Positions 26,926-36,754 of a stretch of 64,000 nucleotides of DNA are shown piece by piece. This DNA comes from Clostridiales bacterium PH28_bin88. Lineage in GTDB: Bacteria; Bacillota; PH28-bin88. The stretch is taken from assembly GCA_000987045.1 (NCBI GenBank), contig LAKY01000071.1:1-64000 (forward strand), read 5' to 3'. Under the pieces are notes generated by a model. It was not told the DNA's origin. It did not search any database and saw only the letters and a program-made list of their open reading frames with translations. The position numbers and the translations under genes are program-made. How positions within the stretch are numbered: position 1 is the stretch's first letter; each line of letters starts with the position of its first letter.

Positions 26926-28077
26926 ATGAAGGACTACAGCTTCATCGTTTCCCGGGACGACTGGTCGCTGCACCGCAAGGGTCAACTCGACCAGCAGCGG
27001 CACCAGCAGAAGGTGCGGGAGGCCATCAAGGAAAACCTGGCGGATATCGTCAGTGAAGAAGCCATCATCATGTCCGACGGCGGCAGGGTGATCAAGGTTC
27101 CCATCCGTTCCCTGGACGAATACCGGTTCCGGTTTAACCATAATAAGCAGCAGCACGTGGGGCAAGGCGACGGGAAAAGCCGGGTGGGTGACGTCCTGGG
27201 CCGGGAAAACCGGCAGGGAGACGGGGCCGGCAGCCAGCCGGGGGACCAGGCCGGGAGGGACTACTACGAGGCGGAAATCACCGTGGACGAACTGGCGGAG
27301 ATGGTTTTCGCCGACCTGAGTCTTCCCAACCTGAAGGAGAAGAGCAACCCCGAAATGGTGTGGGACGACATCCAGTTCAATGATGTCCGCAAGAAGGGCC
27401 TGATGGGCAACGTGGACAAGAAGCGGACCCTGGTGGAAGCCTTGCGGCGCAGCGCCCTCTCCGGGGCTCCCGGCCTTGACCGCATTGACCCCGAGGATCT
27501 GCGGTTCAAGACCTGGGAGGACAAGCTCCGCCCCAGGACCAGCGCGGTGGTGCTGGCCATGATGGATACCTCGGGCTCCATGGGAACCTTTGAAAAATAC
27601 ATCGCCCGCAGTTTCTTCTTCTGGATGGTGCGCTTCCTGCGGACAAGGTACAAGAATGTACAGGTCGTTTTTTTGGCCCACCATACCGAGGCCAGGGAGG
27701 TCAGCGAGCACGAGTTTTTCACCAAGGGGGAAAGCGGGGGGACCAAGTGCTCGTCGGTATACGAACTGGCCCAGCAGGTCATTGACGAGCGCTACCCCCC
27801 GCGGGACTATAACATCTACCCGTTTCACTTCTCCGACGGGGACAACTTGCCTTTCGACAACCCCAGGTGCGCGCAGTTGGTCACGGAGTTACTGGAAAAG
27901 GTGAACGCCATGGGTTACGCGGAAATCAATCCCCACGGCAGGAGGAGTTCGCTCATGTCCGTGTTTAGCCAGGTAAAGCACCCCGGGCTGGTCTGCTGCA
28001 CCATCAGGGACAAGAGCGGGGTCTACCCGGCGCTGCGGGCCTTCTTCGGCGGAGAAATGGGGGCGGCGGAAGGTTAG
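26926..28077 (+). CDS. yhbH: YhbH/YeaH (DUF444) sporulation-associated protein
   Basis: 383 residues, ATG 26926 after GAGGAGG. N-terminal block [14 protein letters not shown] and a C-terminal von Willebrand-A-like region with the metal-site motif [13 protein letters not shown] (DxSxS). Functionally linked to PrkA and SpoVR in sporulation or stress. Located 32 bp after prkA. Confidence 0.93.
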   Translation: MKDYSFIVSRDDWSLHRKGQLDQQRHQQKVREAIKENLADIVSEEAIIMSDGGRVIKVPIRSLDEYRFRFNHNKQQHVGQGDGKSRVGDVLGRENRQGDGAGSQPGDQAGRDYYEAEITVDELAEMVFADLSLPNLKEKSNPEMVWDDIQFNDVRKKGLMGNVDKKRTLVEALRRSALSGAPGLDRIDPEDLRFKTWEDKLRPRTSAVVLAMMDTSGSMGTFEKYIARSFFFWMVRFLRTRYKNVQVVFLAHHTEAREVSEHEFFTKGESGGTKCSSVYELAQQVIDERYPPRDYNIYPFHFSDGDNLPFDNPRCAQLVTELLEKVNAMGYAEINPHGRRSSLMSVFSQVKHPGLVCCTIRDKSGVYPALRAFFGGEMGAAEG

Positions 28078-28094
28078 GGAGGAGGGGAGTCAAC

Positions 28095-29468
28095 ATGCAG
28101 CCCACCGGCATGGAGGTACTGGAGCGGGCCATTGAGGAAATCACCGGGGTGGCCCGGGAGTGCGGCCTGGACTTTTTTCCCTTGCGGTACGAGGTGTGTC
28201 CCGCGGACGTGATCTATACCGTGGGGGCCTACGGCATGCCCACCCGTTTTACCCACTGGAGTTTCGGCAAGGCCTTTCACCGGATGAAGACGCAATATGA
28301 CTATAATCTGAGCCGCATCTACGAACTGGTGATCAACTCCGACCCTTGCTACGCCTTTCTCCTGGAAGGCAATTCCCTGGTGCAGAACAAGCTGATTGCC
28401 GCCCACGTGCTCGCCCACTGCGACTTCTTTAAAAACAACGTCAGGTTTTCCACGACCCCCCGGGACATGGTGGAGCGGATGGCTGTCAGCGCCGGCCGCA
28501 TCCGGGGCTACGAGTCCAGGTTTGGCCAGGGAGAGGTGGAAAAGTTCCTGGATGCAGCCATGGCTGTACAGGAACACGTGGAATTCAGCATTGTGCCGGC
28601 GGTGAAGAGCAGGGCGAGGGTTTCACCAGGGGAACCGGCGGTACCGGGAAGGAGCAAGTCGGATAAATACCAGGACCTGCTGGACCTGGACGGCTGGCCG
28701 GCGCCGTCCCCGGAGGACACCCTGCGGGAAGAAGAACGGAGAAACCTCAGCCCCAAAAAAGACCTGGTGCGCTTCATCATGGAGCACAGCCAGGCCTTAA
28801 AGCCCTGGCAGCGGGATATTATGGCCATCTTGAGGGAAGAGATGCTGTATTTCTGGCCGCAGCTGGAGACCAAGGTGATGAACGAGGGGTGGGCCTCCTT
28901 CTGGCACCTGGAAATCATGCGCCGGTTGGACCTGACGGAGGCGGAGACAATCGAGTTTGCCCGGCTGAACGCCGGCATCCTGCAGCCGTCCCGGGCCCAT
29001 ATCAACCCTTACCTGCTGGGGCTGCAGATCTTTAAAGACCTGGAACGCCGCTGGGGGAGGGACAAAATTTTCGAGGTGCGGGAGACGGAATCCGATATAT
29101 CCTTCCTGAGAAACTACCTGACCAAAGAGCTGGTGGAGGAAATGGACCTGTACCTCTACCAGCGGGTGGATGACACGTGGCAGGTGGTAGACAAGGACTG
29201 GGAGCGGGTACGGGAGCGGCTGGTGGCCGCCCGTGTCAACGGCGGCTACCCTTACCTGGTGGTAATCGGCGGGGACTACAAGAGAAACGGGGAACTGTAC
29301 CTGCGGCACGAGTACGAGGGGGTGGAACTGGACCTCAAGTACCTGGAGAGGACCATGCCCTATATTTACCGGTTGTGGGGCCGCCCGGTACACCTGGAAA
29401 CCGTCGTCGGCGGGTCCGATGTTCTCTACAGCTGCTCGGGTGAAACCTGCAGCTCGCGCCGGATGTAA
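28095..29468 (+). CDS. spoVR: SpoVR family protein
   Basis: 457 residues, ATG 28095 after GGAGGGGAG. Family blocks: [55 protein letters not shown] and [17 protein letters not shown]. Involved in spore cortex formation in Bacillus; biochemical role unclear. Last gene of the operon. Confidence 0.93.
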   Translation: MQPTGMEVLERAIEEITGVARECGLDFFPLRYEVCPADVIYTVGAYGMPTRFTHWSFGKAFHRMKTQYDYNLSRIYELVINSDPCYAFLLEGNSLVQNKLIAAHVLAHCDFFKNNVRFSTTPRDMVERMAVSAGRIRGYESRFGQGEVEKFLDAAMAVQEHVEFSIVPAVKSRARVSPGEPAVPGRSKSDKYQDLLDLDGWPAPSPEDTLREEERRNLSPKKDLVRFIMEHSQALKPWQRDIMAILREEMLYFWPQLETKVMNEGWASFWHLEIMRRLDLTEAETIEFARLNAGILQPSRAHINPYLLGLQIFKDLERRWGRDKIFEVRETESDISFLRNYLTKELVEEMDLYLYQRVDDTWQVVDKDWERVRERLVAARVNGGYPYLVVIGGDYKRNGELYLRHEYEGVELDLKYLERTMPYIYRLWGRPVHLETVVGGSDVLYSCSGETCSSRRM

Positions 29469-29476
29469 AACATGCA

Positions 29477-29510
29477 CCCCTGGGGCGGGTTTGAAGCCCC
29501 AGGGGTTTTT
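29477..29510 (+). terminator. terminator of prkA-yhbH-spoVR
   Basis: CCCCTGGGGC-gggtttgaa-GCCCCAGGGG-TTTTT, 10-bp stem. A close copy lies at 31461-31494. Confidence 0.88.
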
Positions 29511-29670
29511 AGCAAGAAATAGTGATACCCGGCCATTTTTAGAAGAAGGAAAAACATGGCTTCGGCTGGAAGGACCTTTTTCTTCCTTACCCGAAATGGT
29601 ATAATATTACCAAAATGAGGAGACTGGAAAGCTTATTCCGTTGGGTTATGATAAAGGTGGTTGAAAGCCT

Positions 29671-29994
29671 TTGGGGATTGACGAAATCCGTGCCTCGATT
29701 AGAGAGGGTAAATACAGATTAACGGTTCATGCTGTCGTCCGCTCTAAAGAGCGCGGTATCACCACTCGGGATATGGAAGAAGCTGTACTGGGAGGAGAGA
29801 TCATCGAGCAATATCCTGATGATAAGCCGTTTCCTAGTTGCCTTATTTTGGGTCGTACCTTAGGTGGCCGACCTCTTCATGTGGTGTGTAGCCTAGCACC
29901 GGTCAGTGACATCATAACGTTTTACTTCCCCGATGAGAAGCAATGGATAGATGATTACAGGATTAGACGAAGGAAGGAGGAACAAAATGAATGA
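29671..29994 (+). CDS. DUF4258 protein, possible toxin of a TA-like pair
   Basis: 107 residues, TTG start, with TATAAT at 29600-29605 upstream. DUF4258 signature: LTVHAVVRSKERGITTRDME and IIEQYPDDKPFPSCLILG ... LHVVCSLA. The fold is related to RelE/BrnT-like small proteins. It overlaps a YgiT-type zinc-finger gene by 8 bp, an arrangement often seen and interpreted as toxin-antitoxin, though rarely tested. Confidence 0.75.
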   Translation: MGIDEIRASIREGKYRLTVHAVVRSKERGITTRDMEEAVLGGEIIEQYPDDKPFPSCLILGRTLGGRPLHVVCSLAPVSDIITFYFPDEKQWIDDYRIRRRKEEQNE

Positions 29995-30238
29995 TGCCAG
30001 TATTTGCCCGAGCTGTGGAGGGACTTTAGAGGATAGAAGCATCCAGATTGACTTTCGCTACAAGGGCCGCTTGATTGTGGTGGAAGGCATCCCGGCCCAA
30101 GTCTGCAAAGATTGCGGGGAACAGTTGGTATCAGCCAGCACATCAAAAGATATTGACGCTTTACTGGAATCAGGGGCCAGGCCGAGCCGGCAGATTACTG
30201 TACCAGTTCTACCCTTCCGGCACAGCGCTCAAGCATAG
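29987..30238 (+). CDS. YgiT-type zinc finger protein
   Basis: 83 residues from ATG 29987 behind GGAGG. Two CXXC knuckles, CPSCGG and CKDCGE, as in the N-terminal zinc domain of MqsA, but no helix-turn-helix domain afterwards. Likely partner or antitoxin of the DUF4258 protein. Confidence 0.78.
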   Translation: MNDASICPSCGGTLEDRSIQIDFRYKGRLIVVEGIPAQVCKDCGEQLVSASTSKDIDALLESGARPSRQITVPVLPFRHSAQA

Positions 30239-30319
30239 ACGCTGCCGCCTGGGCGTTTGTTGGTAGGTAAGCCAAGTAAGCATTCGTGCCAAGTCCGCAG
30301 AAGGGCTTGGCACGTTCGC

Positions 30320-30352
30320 ATCAGCACCTGTTAAAGTGGGGGCTGATTTTTT
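30320..30352 (+). terminator. terminator after the DUF4258/YgiT pair
   Basis: ATCAGC-acctgttaaagtgggg-GCTGAT followed by a T-run (30347-30352). A second hairpin GTGCCAAG...CTTGGCAC lies just upstream (30287-30314). Confidence 0.7.
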
Positions 30353-30475
30353 CATGCAGAGAAAATGGACTTTCAAGCAAGAATCTCTACGGGTTACGCG
30401 GAGATTCCGACGGGTTGCGCAGCGGCTATAGGAAAACAATGGGATAGATGGTAAGATAAGCTCGGGTGACGGAAA

Positions 30476-30865
30476 GTGCGGAACATTTCAGTTCACAACT
30501 TGGGCTACAAACTTGGAGCATATGTAGCGGTAAAAACCCATCCTGACCGTGGGAAAAAGAGTTTATTGATGGACCAGGCTGCAAGCGTCCTTTGGTCGCC
30601 TGACGGGCGTTACCTTGCAGTAGGCAAGTGGCCGTCCTGGGTAGAGGTTGTTTCCCCTGACGGGGAAAAGGTGTTGTTTTTGAAAGAGTATGACGGTCCA
30701 GCGGCTTGGTCACCCGATGGAAAGTACCTTCAACTTGAAGGAGGAGTTTACGGCGAGGAAGAGAAGAAGCGGATCCTGGAAGTTGATACCGGCAGTTTCC
30801 TGCCACCTGGCGTAGTTCCCCTGGGATGGGATAATCGTGGTTTGGCCTATTTCTTGTCTGAATAA
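30476..30865 (+). pseudogene. C-terminal fragment of a PD40 beta-propeller protein
   Basis: 129 codons without a good ribosome site or signal peptide. They encode three PD40 strands (VLWSPDGRYLAVGKW, VSPDGEKVLFL, AAWSPDGKYLQLEG) and the ending GWDNRGLAYFLSE. The end closely parallels that of the gene at 1-1519 (NIDANGLAYLMSK). It is therefore a broken paralogue, about 29 kb from the main lipoprotein group. Confidence 0.65.
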
Positions 30866-31254
30866 ACATGCTGATAGAATCTTGATGAGGTGGGTAACAA
30901 GCGAGTGACAGATGAAAAAGCATGAGACGAAATCAGGAAGATTATAGGGGAAGCAAAGGGACAGTTATGCTGCTTCCTTTGCATTAATATGGAATAATGT
31001 CTCTACCAAACAGAAAATGAGGCTATATGTTCATGAGAGCAAGAGAGAAGAGTAAAAGCGGAATATACGGAATATACGATATAATAATGCTGCGAGGTGT
31101 CAACAGACAAAAATCTTCCATCCATTGATTTGATTCCGAAATTGTGTGACCGCTGATTCTGAACTAATCGACTACCCATTCCGAATGCGTTGACCACTTA
31201 GGGCTAGAGGTAGGGTGGAACGTAGCATCGCTGGATGACCACCTACCGTAGGAC
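30866..31254. other. intergenic region without recognisable gene
   Basis: No supported ORF or RNA gene. AT-rich, with a short inverted repeat GCAAAGG...CCTTTGC around 30955-30983. From about 31250 the sequence becomes recognisably similar to the prkA leader. Confidence 0.5.
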
Positions 31255-31286
31255 TTTCACACCATGTTGTAGCGGTAAGGCCCTCG

Positions 31287-31440
31287 AAAATCATGGTAAG
31301 CGGATTCGATGAAGTGCTATTTTTGTCTCCTGAAAACTGGGAAGAAATGGGACATTACCGTGGACTTGTTGCAAAAGCTTGTGGAGTATAAGTCGCGGGA
31401 AAAGGTCTTGGCCTGGGAAGGAAGTTTTCAAAAGTAGTTC
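31287..31440 (+). pseudogene. duplicated 5' end of prkA with its leader
   Basis: The stretch parallels 24929-25080: the same leader (GTAAGCGGAT-C-GATGAAGTGC, then TATTTTTGTC), the same GTG start region and the codons DLLQKLVEYKSREKVLAWEG followed by SFQK and a TAG. It then runs directly into a copy of the spoVR 3' end. It is the front of a second prkA whose remainder has been deleted. Confidence 0.85.
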
Positions 31441-31516
31441 ACGCCGGCTGTAAAACGTGTACCCTGGGGCGGGTAAGCCCCAGGGGTTTTTAGCAAGAGA
31501 CAGTGTTACCCGGCCA
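31441..31516 (+). repeat. copy of the spoVR 3' end and terminator
   Basis: GCCGGCTGTAAAACGTGTAC, then a CCTGGGGC...GCCCCAGG stem and TTTTTAGCAAGA, closely repeats 29455-29546. The similarity continues into CCCGGCCA, so the stop codon of the efflux adaptor gene at 31506 lies inside the repeated segment. The hairpin is probably still a working terminator for both directions. Confidence 0.8.
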
Positions 31517-32747
31517 CTTTTTTCCCTTCCTTTAAACCTTCCAGTTTAGGGTTGATGATTACCCTGTCCCCAGACTGCAGGCCTTCTTCGATTACCACGT
31601 CCGTACCGGTTTCCAGCCCTGTTGTCACCGGCTGGATGACGGCTTTGCCTTCCCTTACCACCCAAACGGCATCCCCTTTGTCGTAGGGGAAAACCACTGT
31701 TTTGGGAACCACCAGTTTACCTTCCTGGCGGTGGGTGGTAAATTCCACATCCAGGGTGTAGCCGGGCCGGAGGGTATTTACATCCCCGTCCAGGTCGACG
31801 GTTACTTTCACCCTTCGCTCTACCAGCCCCAGGGCGGACTGCTTTTCCGACGCCGCGGGGGCGACCTTAGCCACTGTCCCCTCATACGCCGTGTCTTTGG
31901 CATTGCTTTCCTGAATAACCTTTACCTTCATGCCGGGTTTGACCTGCACCACGTCTTCGGCAAGCAGGAATACTTCTACATCGTAGCCGCCAGGCCGGAA
32001 AATGCCGGCGATGGGAGTGCCGGCGGCGATCACTTCGCCTTCCTTGACATTGACTGTCTTGATTTTACCGTCCATGGGGGCGTAGATCTTCCCCTTGGCC
32101 AACTGAGACTCCAACAGGGCGATCTGGGCCGCCAGCGCCTGTCTCAAACCAGAAAACTGCTCCCTGGTCCCCGTGGGGGGATCGCTTTGCTCCATGAGCA
32201 GCATTAGGGCCTGTTCCTGCTGGAACAGCAAGTTTTCCGCCTGTTTCACGGCTATCTCCGCCTGATCATAGGTCTCCTGGCTTACCGCCCCCGCCTGGTG
32301 CAGCGCCTTCACCCGGTCAAACTCCTTCCGGGCGGCGTCCAGCTGCACCTCTGCCTGTTGAATGGCCAACTGCTGTTGCGCGACCTGCGAGCCATAGGGC
32401 TGCCTGAAGGCCTGCAGCTCCTGGCCCTCCACGCTGGCCAGTTGGCCCCTCAACTGGTTAAGCTGGTGGCCGATCTCCTCCGTGTCCAGTTGGACAACCA
32501 GGTCGCCCTTGCTGATGTCCTGCCCCACCTCCACGTTCACGACGGTCACCTTTCCGCCCAGGGAAGCGTAGATTTCCTTTTCCAACTTCGGCACAACCAC
32601 CCCCTCTTCGCGAAACGTCTTCGCGATGGTCTGGGGGTGGACCTCTATCAGTTCGGCTTTCAAGGGCTGCAGCATGGTGTAAATACTGTAGCCAATAATG
32701 CCGGCCAGCAAGATGCCCCACAAGCCCCACCTCAAACCTTTCTTCAT
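31506..32747 (-). CDS. efflux adaptor protein of MacA/HlyD type
   Basis: 413 residues. N-terminal membrane helix (WGLWGILLAGIIGYSIY), biotinyl-lipoyl-like half-motifs (GGKVTVVNVEVGQDISKGDL and DGKIKTVNVKEGEVIAAGTP), a central alpha-hairpin of about 110 residues and a C-terminal beta domain. It bridges the membrane permease to the outside. In a Firmicute with no outer membrane it would act in the cell-wall zone. Third gene of an operon with a MacB-like permease and ATPase. Confidence 0.85.
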   Translation of the reverse strand: MKKGLRWGLWGILLAGIIGYSIYTMLQPLKAELIEVHPQTIAKTFREEGVVVPKLEKEIYASLGGKVTVVNVEVGQDISKGDLVVQLDTEEIGHQLNQLRGQLASVEGQELQAFRQPYGSQVAQQQLAIQQAEVQLDAARKEFDRVKALHQAGAVSQETYDQAEIAVKQAENLLFQQEQALMLLMEQSDPPTGTREQFSGLRQALAAQIALLESQLAKGKIYAPMDGKIKTVNVKEGEVIAAGTPIAGIFRPGGYDVEVFLLAEDVVQVKPGMKVKVIQESNAKDTAYEGTVAKVAPAASEKQSALGLVERRVKVTVDLDGDVNTLRPGYTLDVEFTTHRQEGKLVVPKTVVFPYDKGDAVWVVREGKAVIQPVTTGLETGTDVVIEEGLQSGDRVIINPKLEGLKEGKKVAG

Positions 32748-32778
32748 CCGTCAAGCACCTGCCTTCTTTTATTCATGA

Positions 32779-35136
32779 CTACTCCCTGTCCTTCAGCACA
32801 TCCACCAGTGAAAGCTGCCTCATTTTCTTTGACAGCGTCTTCTGGGCGATCCAGATGGTGAGGGAGGTAATGACAAGGGCGAATATGAACGGTGGCGGTT
32901 GAAACAGCACCGGGATGGAATAGATATCGTTGTTCATGGACCGGGCCATTCCATGCATGGCGGCGATGGTCAGCGGCACGCCGGCCAGCATGGCAAAAAA
33001 GCTGGTAAACCACTGTTCAAAGGTCAGCACCTGCAAGGCTTCTCCGGGCGTCATCCCCAGCACCCTTAAAGTGGCCAGTTCCCTCTTCCTTTCCGAGAGG
33101 GACACAATGCTGGAGTTGTACACCACGGCAAAGCCCGTGATGATCCCAAACAACGCCAGCAGCCAGGTCATAAAACCGTATGACTCCATCATGCTGTAGT
33201 ACTTTTCGAGCACCCGGTTCTTTTCCTCGATGGACGCTACCGTGGCTGCTTCGCGGTACCTGTCTTTTAAGACCGGAATGGCTTCTTTGTCTACGGCCAG
33301 CAACACCGATGTAGCCATGTCGCCCTGCCGGAGGAGTTGATTCAACGCCCCTTGCTCCAGGTAGGCGTTAATGCCGAGGTACTGGGGCACGATGCCCGCC
33401 ACCAGGAGGTATTGTGTTGAATCTCTGGCCCACCCGCTCTCCACGGTGAGGCGGGATCCGACCGAGGCCCCCAGCGATTCCGCCAGCCGGCTGGAGAGGA
33501 GAACACCGTCGGCGGGCGGTTTGATTCGATGGCCGTCGTCCGCATAGATGTTATACAGTTGTGCGTCCCGCTCCAGGCCGATCAGCCCCACATCCTTCTG
33601 GCGCCACTGGTATTTTAAGGTAGCGGGGACTTCCACCATGGGTTCCACCCGTTTGACCCCGGGAAGGCGGGAGAGTTCCCTTTCCATCTCCTGGCGGGAA
33701 ACGGGTGCGGCAAAGGTCATTTTTACATCATAAGCCATCACCCTGGTAAACTGATCGCCGATCATCACGTCGCTGACATCCTGGAAGTACCAGGTGGTCG
33801 CTATAATGATGTAAGCGAACATAATACCCAAGAAGGCAAAAAAGCTGCGCTGCTTGTTCCGGAAAAGGTTTCGCATGGCCATTTTCCCCTGAACGGTGAG
33901 GCTTTCCCAGAACCATGCCAGTCTTTCCACGGCCGTCCTCCTGGCCGCCGGAGGGGCGGGAGGTCGGAGCGACTCGGCCGGCTGCAGTTTCAGTGCCTGC
34001 TTGCTGCCCTGGTAGCCCGCCAGGAGGCTGAACCCGGTAGAGAGGACCATCCCCAGGAGAAGATATTTAACGGAAAAACCGCTCTGCAGGCCGGGCAAAT
34101 TGAAGAATGCCTGGTACATGCGGGTCATGGGTGAGGAGAGCCATATGCCGGTAAAACCCCCGATTAATCCTCCAAAAACGCCGGTTACCAGGGCGTATGA
34201 AAGGTAGTGAAGAACAATGTCCCTGCTGGAATAACCGAAAGCCTTGAGGGTGCCAATCTGGCCCCGCTGCTGCTCAACGGTTCTCCTCAGCAAGATGTAC
34301 AAAATGATGGCTGCGACGACCAGCAACATAACAGGTAAACTGCTGGCGGTAGCCTTCAAACCCTGCAGCTCCTGGGTCAGGATCACGTTGCTGGCCTGGT
34401 CCTTCCTGGGGAAAATGCCTTCCAGCCCGTATGCCTCAAGTTTGGGTTTCAACCGGTCCTCGACTTCCTGATAGGAATACCCGGGCTTTATGGTAAACAC
34501 GATGTCGTTGACCAGGCCGCCTTCCTCAAAGAGAGGCTTCATCACGCTGAAGGGAATATAGGCTATGCCGAAGGTCTCGGGTGAAGGGTACATGTCCTGG
34601 GCGGTCCGCAGGGCGTAGACAAATTCCGGGCTTTGGGCCGTGCCCACCATGGTCAGGTCGACCTTTTTCCCTTCGATGATGACACTGATTTTGTCGCCCA
34701 GCTTGAGCCCGTTGGCTGAGAAAAAGTCGGGGCTCACCCAAATATACCGGTCCTTATCCTGTAAAGGGTCACCTTCCAATAGCCTCGCGCCGTTGATGGG
34801 GTTGACCAGTTCAGGTTGGACGGAAACTAAACGGAGGTACACGTTTTCCTCCTGTTCTAGGTTTAAGACCCTCACGTCCTTGACCATGCGGCCCTCGATG
34901 GCCGCGATGCCCTCAATGCCGGCCAGCCTTCTGATCTCGGAGAAGGGCATGCCTTTTACCCTGGCGAAGCCGTCGGAAAAATTGGAATCCCGGTAAAAAG
35001 TTTCCTTGGCCCCCTGCAAGTTGTCCAGGACAATGGAAACGGAAGTGAAGACCAACAGGCCAGTGGCGATCACCACGATGCAAGCGATATATGCCTTGTT
35101 CTCTTTCAAGTCACGCCACATTTTTCGCTGGAGCAT
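32779..35136 (-). CDS. MacB/FtsX-family ABC transporter permease (two-repeat form)
   Basis: About 785 residues from the ATG overlapping the ATPase stop (TAATG). Two FtsX repeats: helix 1 (AYIACIVVIATGLLVFTSV) with an extracytoplasmic MacB-PCD-like domain and three helices, then a second set from about residue 430 (SFFAFLGIMFAYIIIATTWY). The end SLVDVLKDRE is typical. It probably exports a lipophilic compound, peptide or lipoprotein. Substrate unknown. Confidence 0.85.
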   Translation of the reverse strand: MLQRKMWRDLKENKAYIACIVVIATGLLVFTSVSIVLDNLQGAKETFYRDSNFSDGFARVKGMPFSEIRRLAGIEGIAAIEGRMVKDVRVLNLEQEENVYLRLVSVQPELVNPINGARLLEGDPLQDKDRYIWVSPDFFSANGLKLGDKISVIIEGKKVDLTMVGTAQSPEFVYALRTAQDMYPSPETFGIAYIPFSVMKPLFEEGGLVNDIVFTIKPGYSYQEVEDRLKPKLEAYGLEGIFPRKDQASNVILTQELQGLKATASSLPVMLLVVAAIILYILLRRTVEQQRGQIGTLKAFGYSSRDIVLHYLSYALVTGVFGGLIGGFTGIWLSSPMTRMYQAFFNLPGLQSGFSVKYLLLGMVLSTGFSLLAGYQGSKQALKLQPAESLRPPAPPAARRTAVERLAWFWESLTVQGKMAMRNLFRNKQRSFFAFLGIMFAYIIIATTWYFQDVSDVMIGDQFTRVMAYDVKMTFAAPVSRQEMERELSRLPGVKRVEPMVEVPATLKYQWRQKDVGLIGLERDAQLYNIYADDGHRIKPPADGVLLSSRLAESLGASVGSRLTVESGWARDSTQYLLVAGIVPQYLGINAYLEQGALNQLLRQGDMATSVLLAVDKEAIPVLKDRYREAATVASIEEKNRVLEKYYSMMESYGFMTWLLALFGIITGFAVVYNSSIVSLSERKRELATLRVLGMTPGEALQVLTFEQWFTSFFAMLAGVPLTIAAMHGMARSMNNDIYSIPVLFQPPPFIFALVITSLTIWIAQKTLSKKMRQLSLVDVLKDRE

Positions 35137-35840
35137 TACCACTGGACCTCCTCTGGGGCAAGGGGTTTCTCGACGGTCCTGATGCGCGCCAGCCGGCCGT
35201 CTCGCATGTAAAACACCCGGTCCGCCATTTCGGCGATACTGGCGTTGTGAGTAATCACGATTACTGTTTTGTTGCGCTCCCGGTTAAACTTTCGCAAGAG
35301 CGCCAGCACCTGCCTGCCTGTTTCGGAATCCAGCGCTCCGGTAGGCTCATCGCAAAGCAGGATTTCCGGGTTCTTGGCAATCGCCCTGGCAACAGCCACC
35401 CTCTGCTGTTGCCCGCCGGACATCTGGGAAGGAAAGCGGTCGGCCAGGTCTGATAGCCCGACTTCCGCCAGGACTTCCTTGACAGGCAGTGAATTCTTGA
35501 CGATCTCCGTGGCAAGTTGAACGTTTTCCAGGGTGGATAAATTGGGCATCAGGTTATAAAATTGGAAAATGAATCCCACCGTTTCCCTCCGGTACCTGGT
35601 TAATACCTTCTCACCGGCTTCATGCAGGGGTAGCCTCCGGTAATACAGCTCTCCCGCACTTACCTGATCCATTCCGCCCATGACGTTGAGCAGAGTACTT
35701 TTACCCGACCCGCTGGGGCCCAGCACCACCACGAATTCCCCTTGATAAATCTGGAATTCGGCGCCCTTTAAGGCCTCAACCCTTACCTCCCCCATTTGGT
35801 ACCACTTGCTGACCTTCCGGCCTTCCAAGATCGCTTCCAT
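35136..35840 (-). CDS. ABC transporter ATP-binding protein (MacB/LolD type)
   Basis: 235 codons from ATG 35840 (GGAAG upstream); longer starts overlap the tetR gene. Walker A GPSGSGKST, signature MSGGQQQRVAVARA, Walker B ILLCDEPTGALD and a switch His in VITHN are all intact. Confidence 0.9.
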   Translation of the reverse strand: MEAILEGRKVSKWYQMGEVRVEALKGAEFQIYQGEFVVVLGPSGSGKSTLLNVMGGMDQVSAGELYYRRLPLHEAGEKVLTRYRRETVGFIFQFYNLMPNLSTLENVQLATEIVKNSLPVKEVLAEVGLSDLADRFPSQMSGGQQQRVAVARAIAKNPEILLCDEPTGALDSETGRQVLALLRKFNRERNKTVIVITHNASIAEMADRVFYMRDGRLARIRTVEKPLAPEEVQW

Positions 35841-35862
35841 CCGGCCACTTCCTTTACTGGTC

Positions 35863-36483
35863 TTAAATTGCTCTTTCATCAGCAATTCCGTAAAGCACAA
35901 GCTTCATCAGCTCGATGTATTCTTTCTCTACAGCCTTATACTGCTCGGTAGAAAAACCGTCCTGATTAGATAAGGTAGATATATATTTGCCTTCAATTAT
36001 ATTTGAAACCGCCATTATTAAGCTTAGAGCTTGCTCACGGTTAACGCCGTCTTTAAGCGGAAGCCGCGTTAATAGTTCCAGGATGATATTTTCCCCTATG
36101 TCATAAACCTCTCTTCGTTTTTGATCAATCTCCGGCTTAAGCTCATTTGGAGCGTTATAGAATGCCTGCATAAGCATTTTATAGTGCAATGGGTTCTCCA
36201 TGAAAAACTTCATTTTTTGTTCCGAGTATTTCAGCATTGCGGAAAGGAAATCCTGATCATCGACCGAAAAGACATTAAAATATGCCAAAATATCGTTAAT
36301 GCATTTTTCCACCGCGAGCATAAACAACTTTTGCTTAGAGCCGAAATAGTGAAAGATAAGCCCTTTGGAGACTTCCGCCGCTTCACAAATCCTGTTCGTA
36401 TTTGCCCGTTCATATCCGTATTCGGCAAATTCCGCAAGACAGGCGTGCAAAATATCTTGTTTCTTCGAACTATCCAAACACAT
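35863..36483 (-). CDS. TetR-family repressor of the efflux operon
   Basis: About 206 residues from ATG 36483. A longer TTG start at 36528 would lie inside a palindromic operator and is rejected. N-terminal HTH (ILHACLAEFAEYGYERANTN, then RICEAAEVSKGLIFHYFGSK) and a ligand-binding helical domain. It is the first gene of the efflux operon, so autorepression with release by a transported compound is the likely logic. Confidence 0.88.
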   Translation of the reverse strand: MCLDSSKKQDILHACLAEFAEYGYERANTNRICEAAEVSKGLIFHYFGSKQKLFMLAVEKCINDILAYFNVFSVDDQDFLSAMLKYSEQKMKFFMENPLHYKMLMQAFYNAPNELKPEIDQKRREVYDIGENIILELLTRLPLKDGVNREQALSLIMAVSNIIEGKYISTLSNQDGFSTEQYKAVEKEYIELMKLVLYGIADERAI

Positions 36484-36512
36484 CTCCGCCTTGTCTCCAC
36501 AAATACTAGTGG

Positions 36513-36562
36513 TTGACTCCTGGGTCAAGACCAGTATATCGTAGCATTGACCTGCAGGTCAA
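36513..36562. promoter_or_regulatory. two TetR operators over the efflux promoter
   Basis: TTGACCTGCAGGTCAA (36547-36562) is a perfect 16-bp palindrome. TTGACTCCTGGGTCAA (36513-36528) is a near-copy with the same TTGAC...GTCAA ends, 34 bp away. On the minus strand the first gives a -35 TTGACC, 18 bases before TATACT, so bound repressor would block the promoter. Confidence 0.7.
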
Positions 36563-36754
36563 TGATATAAAAGGCTTATTAGCCGCTTATCCTGCCGGTT
36601 TTGTGTTAAAATTTTAGTACCAATAATCCAAATCATGCATATAGGTTTTTTCCTTCTCGTGTTGAATAGTACAACTAATGAGGGAATTTTCGGGGGGCTT
36701 GTAACCGAAAACCGCGCGAAGTATCTAAAATGCATGGGAGATGGGGGTTGCTTG

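Noticed and set aside
29477..31494. Treating the repeated terminators at 29477 and 31461 as ends of a mobile element
   Set aside because: They are direct copies of the spoVR end, and the second is fused to a copied prkA start. Tandem duplication plus deletion explains both without a transposon.
36484..36528. Longer TetR start at TTG 36528
   Set aside because: It would place the start inside a palindromic operator; ATG 36483 gives the usual TetR N-terminus.
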